Positions 13,789 to 17,722 of a DNA stretch of 17,722 nucleotides are shown piece by piece. Every line of letters starts with the position of its first letter. Position 1 is the first letter of the stretch. The stretch is from Synechococcales cyanobacterium PMM_0002. Lineage in GTDB: Bacteria; Cyanobacteriota; Cyanobacteriia; Elainellales; Elainellaceae. The stretch lies in the NCBI GenBank assembly GCA_949127925.1, contig CASBQX010000376.1, forward strand, positions 1 through 17,722. Direction: 5' to 3'. Made by a program: the position numbers and the translations under genes. Below the pieces are notes generated by a model. It did no database searches. It worked only from the letters and a program-made list of their open reading frames with translations, and had not been told where the DNA came from.

Positions 13789-15717
13789 TTATCGCGGGCG
13801 CTCACCGTTGCGGCCATAGCGCCCATCTTGCACGACGCTGCCCACGCCTTTGAGGATGCCGCGACCAATCAGGCCAATGCCACGCCCAATCACCTCTGTC
13901 AAAATGTACACTACGCCGCTGCCCACAAACGAAACAGCCGTGCGAAGCCGGGGTGCGACGGCATCCCGCGTCTCTAGCACCAGGGTGACGACTAGCGGAA
14001 TTCCAGCCAGCTGCTCTAGTTCGTCGCGGCGGGGTGCGTAAATGGTTTCGGGTTTGATGCCGCGATCGCAGAATGTAAACAGCCGATATTGGCTTTCAAA
14101 AATATCTCGCGGCTCGACCAGCAGGCGCTGAAGTCGATACCGCCAAGATAAGTCGTTGCGAAACCGCTCAATTTCGCGACTAGAGATCAGACGGCGATCG
14201 TAGAAGGCTTGTTTCATGGCTTCTACATCAGCAAAGCGGTTGAGTAAGGGCTGCACGACCGCATTGGCCAATTGAATCACTGTGTGGCTGAGTAAGGCAT
14301 CGGCTCGCTGCACAGCGGCTGGATTGCCTGCTGTGTAAGAGACGCTGTCAATCACCAGCGGCGATTGATACAGCATGTGCCCCAACAGTTCAGCAAACAG
14401 CGGAATTTTCTCCAAAATCTCTGTTTGTATCAACTCAGCATCAAGCAGCAGCTCGCTGACAATTTCAATGTCTCTGCCCTGCGCAGACACGGTGGCATAG
14501 CGGCCAAAAAAGTTGATGGTGCTGGCTTGCCACAAGTCTAACAATAGCTGCGATCGCCTCTCAGCTAGCTGATTTAGCGGCACCTGCGCCAAGCGCAAGT
14601 CATCTAACAGCAGTTCTAGCTGGCGCAAAATTAGGTAGAACAGCTCAGATTTTTTGTCTGATCGGAGGATGTCGATTTCTAGAGGCGTGCCCGTCAGATT
14701 TTCTAAACCACCCTGGAGGTTGCCGAGAATGGTTTCAAACAGCAAAGAACGTAGGCGGCGCGCGGTGAGGGCAGCGTCTGCGGCCTCAGGTGCCAGGGTC
14801 GAAAGCTGCCCAGGGTGGGGCTGGGTTGCTAGAGCGGTTGGGGATGATTGCAGGGGTTGAGGCGAACTAGCAGGGCGATCGCGCCAGTTGGCCGAGGCAG
14901 GGTTGCCGACGCCAGACCCAGCGGGCGAAGAGGTCAATTGTGGGTCTGAAATGGCTAAATCAGGAGTAGCCAACAGGCGCTGCACCAGCCAGCGGGCGGT
15001 TCGCAGTTCTCGCCGCCGTCCAGCCAGTACGGCTTGATCTAGCAAAGACAGATCAAGGTGGCACAGTTGAAGATTGAGAGCGGCGATCGCCTGGTCGATT
15101 TGGGCAATGCCGGACTGCCGCCAATGGCGTTTGAGGGTATGGAGCGGGGCTGGGGCTGGAAGTGTGGGTGAGGGCGGCGGTGACGGTGGAGCCGGGGTAG
15201 TGCGAGCGGGAGATGCAGCTAGGGGAGCACTGATGGCTTGAGGCCAATAGGGTTGACGGCGGGCAACCTGGCGCAATGCGGTGGCGATCGCGTCTGTTTC
15301 AGCGGTTTTGAGGCAGTATCCGGTGGCTCCAAGCTGTTGGGCAGCGGCCACCATGAGCGGCTCGCCAGCAGTGCCTAGCAATAATATGGGCAGATGCGGA
15401 AATGCGGTGCGCAGCTGGCGGCATAGATTCATTCCCTGAAGGCAGCTAGGGTCAGCCCGACCCAAGTCTTGATCGACGACCACTAAATCCACCGTTTTAG
15501 AATCCACCGTTTCAGAATCCACCGTTTCAGAGCGGGGGATCAGATCTGGTTGTGAGGCTAACCGAGTTTGGATTAGGCGGAGAGCGTCGCTGCCGTCATC
15601 CGCTTCAATTACTAAGTCAAATTCGGAAAATTGCTCTAGCCAGATACGCAAGCCCAATCGGAAGACCGGATCGTCGGCGACTAGGGCGAGGTGATAAGGG
15701 CGTGGGGCAGGAGGCAT
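13789..15717 (-). CDS. Receiver-domain DUF3685 (Ycf55-like) protein
   Basis: This 642-residue protein has three parts. Residues about 8-155 form a response-regulator receiver with the acid pair D15-D16, phosphoacceptor D82 in VVVDQDLG, T116 in LLLGTAG and K137 in YCLKTA, so phosphorylation by a histidine kinase is possible. Residues about 161-300 are a low-complexity Pro/Ala/Ser linker. The C-terminal part (about 320-640), with LRSLLFETILGNLQGGLENLT, is the DUF3685 domain found in cyanobacteria and in Ycf55 of red algal plastids; its function is unknown. A glycine-rich hydrophobic end (VGSGVVYILTEVIGRGIGL) could be membrane-associated. Three 15-bp repeats encode SETVDSETVDSKTVD just before the phosphoacceptor strand. 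Start ATG 15717; no clear Shine-Dalgarno. Effector output by DNA binding is not evident. Confidence 0.85.
   Translation of the reverse strand: MPPAPRPYHLALVADDPVFRLGLRIWLEQFSEFDLVIEADDGSDALRLIQTRLASQPDLIPRSETVDSETVDSKTVDLVVVDQDLGRADPSCLQGMNLCRQLRTAFPHLPILLLGTAGEPLMVAAAQQLGATGYCLKTAETDAIATALRQVARRQPYWPQAISAPLAASPARTTPAPPSPPPSPTLPAPAPLHTLKRHWRQSGIAQIDQAIAALNLQLCHLDLSLLDQAVLAGRRRELRTARWLVQRLLATPDLAISDPQLTSSPAGSGVGNPASANWRDRPASSPQPLQSSPTALATQPHPGQLSTLAPEAADAALTARRLRSLLFETILGNLQGGLENLTGTPLEIDILRSDKKSELFYLILRQLELLLDDLRLAQVPLNQLAERRSQLLLDLWQASTINFFGRYATVSAQGRDIEIVSELLLDAELIQTEILEKIPLFAELLGHMLYQSPLVIDSVSYTAGNPAAVQRADALLSHTVIQLANAVVQPLLNRFADVEAMKQAFYDRRLISSREIERFRNDLSWRYRLQRLLVEPRDIFESQYRLFTFCDRGIKPETIYAPRRDELEQLAGIPLVVTLVLETRDAVAPRLRTAVSFVGSGVVYILTEVIGRGIGLIGRGILKGVGSVVQDGRYGRNGERPR
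15487..15531. repeat. Three 15-bp in-frame tandem repeats inside the receiver domain
   Basis: The units are ATCCACCGTTTTAGA, ATCCACCGTTTCAGA and ATCCACCGTTTCAGA (15487-15501, 15502-15516, 15517-15531). They add a multiple of five residues (SETVD/SKTVD) to the loop before the beta strand that carries the phosphoacceptor Asp82. Copies 2 and 3 are identical, so the expansion looks recent. Confidence 0.85.
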
Positions 15718-15844
15718 GGAGGGGCAAGTTAGAGGATGGGATCAAGCGTCAGAGGGGCGCATGACGTAGGCACGGCTCACGCTTCATCAAGCTAAACCGA
15801 GATGCCTTGACACACAGCCTAGTAGTGTGAGGCGTAAATCTGCC

Positions 15845-15900
15845 TACCGTTCGTAGTGCAGGCTTCCAGCCTGCGCGGGCAAGATGCCCGCCCTACGGTA
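15845..15900. repeat. REP-like palindromic element with two internal hairpins
   Basis: GCAGGCT (15858-15864) pairs with AGCCTGC (15868-15874) around TCC. GCGGGC (15875-15880) pairs with GCCCGC (15886-15891) around AAGAT. CGTAG (15852-15856) and CTACG (15893-15897) close them into a three-way-junction shape. The wording GTGCAGGCTTCCAGCCTGC followed by GCGGGCAAGATGCCCGCCC is one I know as a widespread dispersed repeat in cyanobacteria and other bacteria. In one frame it reads RAGILPAQAGSLHYE, a frequent spurious ORF end. It lies downstream of the repeat protein gene, whose stop is at 15923. Confidence 0.8.
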
Positions 15901-15922
15901 GCCAAACTTGCGCCGTCTTCTA

Positions 15923-17653
15923 CTAGTGGTTTGTACCCTCCAGCGTATCGGATGTAACAGGGTCTGAGGATTCAGGGGCAGATTGGGATTCCCAGCTTGA
16001 CCAAATCGCTGCCCGCTCGGTTTGCCAACGGGCGATCGCGTCTTTGGCTTCGGTGTAGAGCGGACGGTCAGAGGCAATTTGTGAGGCGAGGCCGATTGCT
16101 TCGCTGAGGTGCTGCTTTGCTGCCTGGGCGGTTGCGGCATCTAATCGTTTGCGGTCTTCGGCTGTCAGGGTTTGAGTGAGGGTGGTTTGCCATTGGCCAA
16201 TCAATGTTTTTGCCTGCGCGTAGAGGGCGCGTCCCCGTTCAATTTTGGCGGCGGCGCGGATGGCTTGGCGCAGGTTGCCCGCCTGCGCCAATTCCTCAGC
16301 CTCGGCTAAAATTGGCTGATCTTGAACGGTCTGAATTTGGCGCGTCCAGGTGGCGATCGCGGCTTGAGCATCTTGCCATAGGGCACGGCTTTGGGGCACC
16401 TGCTGGGCAGCGGCGATCGCGGCTTGCAAGGCTGGGATCCCGCCCGACTGAGCCAGAGTCTGGGCATGGTTGAGCAGGGGCATATCTTCTAGCCGCTGAA
16501 TTTCTTGCTGCCAATAGGAAATCAGGGTTTGAGCCTGGAGGTGGCGAGGCCGCGTGATGTCAAGCTGATTGGCTTGGGCGATCGCCAGTTCGTAGGCGGG
16601 GCGCTGCCCTAAGTTGACCACGGCGCTAGCCACCTGTAATTGCCGCACGTCTTGCAGTTGTGCAGTCCAGTTTTGGTTGGCGGCCTGCGCTGACAGATAA
16701 AAGGCACTGCTAGCTGGAATGGCTTGGACGGCGGCGATCGCCTCCTGCAACCGCCATAATTGCCCCCATGAGGGCTGCCACTGCTCGATGGCGTCCCAGC
16801 GAGCTAGTCCCTGAGCATGGCTATAGCGGACTAAGTTTTGCTGTTCGGCAGGCAGTTCTAGATTGGGGGGAATGTCTTGCCCGATGGCCACTGCCCCCGC
16901 GACATCGCCCTCGCGCCACCGCTGCAAGCCAATGTCCAATAATGCCAGACTCCACTGCTGGATCTCAGGTCTGGCCATATCCCATGTCACCGACTGGGGG
17001 CTAATTTTTTGCGCCAGGGCGATCGCTGCCTGCCAGCTCTCGGGTCGAGCCTTCGCCGCTGCCTGACGAGCCTGGTCTAGCGACTGCCATGCGGTTTGCT
17101 CTACCACAATTTTGCTGGTCAGCCCATTCATCCGGTGGGTGTGCCAGTAATCATGGGGCAGTTTCCCCAGCTCAACCAATTGCTCGGATGCCAAGTCCCA
17201 ATTTTGCTGGCGCAGCGCTGTTAGGGCGGTAGCGTAGATGGTCTCGCCCTGCTGCCATTGGGTTTGCCAATCGGCGATCGCCTCCTGTGCCTGCGGGTAA
17301 CTGGGGCTACTGGGGGGAACCGCTTGGGCAATTTTGGCGGCATCGGTCAGGTCGTTTTGTGCTAGCCGCTGTTCAGCGATCGCCAAAATGCTCTGAGACC
17401 ATTGTGCCAAAAGCTCTTGCGCCTCGGCATAAAGTGGATGGTTCGATGACCACCGTTGGACTAGCTCCACCCCAGCCAGTAGCGGTTTGAGATCACCAGT
17501 CTGGGCGGCTTGGCGGGCGGCTTCTCGGGCACAGTGGAGGCGATCGCCATCTGCCGCTGCAAACGACATCCGTTGACAATCGGGTAGCGAGGGCAGACGA
17601 GTTAGCCACTGCAATGCCTGCATCCCCAGTCCAGCACAGGCGGCAAAGGCCAA
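15923..17653 (-). CDS. Tryptophan-motif repeat protein, apparently 5'-truncated
   Basis: These 576 residues run from TTG 17653. The opening AFAACAGLGMQALQW reads as the end of a membrane span, with the span itself (ALWLL just upstream) having no ATG, so the real 5' end seems lost. The rest is helical, with eight copies of a motif like [LY]xxAxxxIxxW: about 72-85, 117-129, 222-234, 317-329, 370-381, 424-436, 476-488 and 531-543. The last five are spaced 52-55 residues apart. The conserved DCQ and DRLHCA near the start match a cyanobacterial family often labelled chromosome segregation ATPase, but no Walker or SMC motif is present, so I do not accept that name. A TPR-like scaffold anchored to a membrane is more likely. 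Ends before the REP-like element. Confidence 0.72.
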   Translation of the reverse strand: MAFAACAGLGMQALQWLTRLPSLPDCQRMSFAAADGDRLHCAREAARQAAQTGDLKPLLAGVELVQRWSSNHPLYAEAQELLAQWSQSILAIAEQRLAQNDLTDAAKIAQAVPPSSPSYPQAQEAIADWQTQWQQGETIYATALTALRQQNWDLASEQLVELGKLPHDYWHTHRMNGLTSKIVVEQTAWQSLDQARQAAAKARPESWQAAIALAQKISPQSVTWDMARPEIQQWSLALLDIGLQRWREGDVAGAVAIGQDIPPNLELPAEQQNLVRYSHAQGLARWDAIEQWQPSWGQLWRLQEAIAAVQAIPASSAFYLSAQAANQNWTAQLQDVRQLQVASAVVNLGQRPAYELAIAQANQLDITRPRHLQAQTLISYWQQEIQRLEDMPLLNHAQTLAQSGGIPALQAAIAAAQQVPQSRALWQDAQAAIATWTRQIQTVQDQPILAEAEELAQAGNLRQAIRAAAKIERGRALYAQAKTLIGQWQTTLTQTLTAEDRKRLDAATAQAAKQHLSEAIGLASQIASDRPLYTEAKDAIARWQTERAAIWSSWESQSAPESSDPVTSDTLEGTNH

Positions 17654-17663
17654 CAGCCACAGA

Positions 17664-17722
17664 GCGCAATTGCTTTATGAGTGCCAATCCATCCGCATCT
17701 GGTAAGCGATAGTCGAGGAAGA
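17664..17722 (-). pseudogene. Response-regulator receiver domain fragment at window edge
   Basis: From the window end on the minus strand one frame reads FLDYRLPDADGLALIKQLR, the phosphoacceptor segment (LDxRLPDxDGL, Asp at the start of the D-Y-R-L-P motif) and the following helix of a receiver domain. After the last Arg (17664) the frame continues as unrelated sequence, while the membrane-span frame of the 576-aa protein begins in a different phase within about 10 bases. The receiver therefore lacks its C-terminal half (T/S and Lys motifs). The upstream half is outside the window. This may be a pseudogene from a rearrangement or an assembly join. Confidence 0.6.

Noticed and set aside
13701..13868. 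N-terminal extension of the 219-aa membrane-anchored protein
   Set aside because: It would overlap the end of the DUF3685 gene and run through a terminator-like hairpin, and the extra residues look like no known signal or domain. ATG 13700 gives a normal anchor.
15844..16140. Minus-strand open frame of 98 codons ending in RAGILPAQAGSLHYER
   Set aside because: It overlaps the repeat protein gene in another frame, and its end is the translated REP-like element, a well-known source of spurious ORFs.
15923..17653. Chromosome segregation ATPase label
   Set aside because: No Walker A, Walker B or SMC signature is seen, and the repeats are of a different type.

Overview
The window looks like a chromosomal segment of a cyanobacterium, probably a filamentous Leptolyngbya-like or related lineage, though the genus cannot be fixed from this sequence. 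Three things support this. More than twenty copies of the HIP1 octamer GCGATCGC are scattered through genes and gaps. Several genes belong to cyanobacterial families: a DUF3685/Ycf55-like receiver protein, a PSI-accumulation-factor-like thioredoxin fold, and a tryptophan-motif repeat protein. Short palindromic repeats of types common in cyanobacteria lie between genes. I see no rRNA, tRNA, CRISPR array, transposase or phage gene.

Layout. Positions 1-1384 (+) hold the 3' end of an ABC exporter ATPase and its ABC-2 permease, followed by a small secreted Gln-rich protein (1500-1844) and a DUF924 protein (1867-2451). A perfect 38-bp palindrome separates these from the convergent ftsH protease gene (2493-4427, -). 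A 375-bp divergent gap leads to an NADPH-dependent FMN reductase (4803-5372, +). From 5436 to 9802 all genes are on the minus strand: a histidine-box fatty acid hydroxylase/sterol desaturase, a 61-aa protein, a sugar-nucleotide pyrophosphorylase (mannose-1-phosphate guanylyltransferase type), ScpA, a 34-aa single-span membrane peptide, and a LapA-domain protein. A gap of about 800 bp (9803-10602) holds a decamer repeat array, a cluster of hairpins and a promoter. It precedes a polyprenyl-phosphate sugar transferase (10603-11319, +) and a transglutaminase-like protein (11438-12250, +). The right end is all minus strand: a thioredoxin-fold lumenal protein, a membrane-anchored protein of unknown function, a receiver-DUF3685 protein, a REP-like element, and a long repeat protein whose 5' end abuts a response-regulator receiver fragment in another frame at the window edge.

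Most of the window is ordinary housekeeping and envelope/thylakoid biology: export, membrane proteolysis, sugar activation and transfer for exopolysaccharide, chromosome condensation and photosystem assembly. I see no complete novel system. The points that most deserve a second look are the gene junction at 17655-17722, the structured 10.0-10.25 kb non-coding region, the 34-aa membrane peptide at 9239-9343, and the terminator-like hairpin placed directly before a start codon at 13700.
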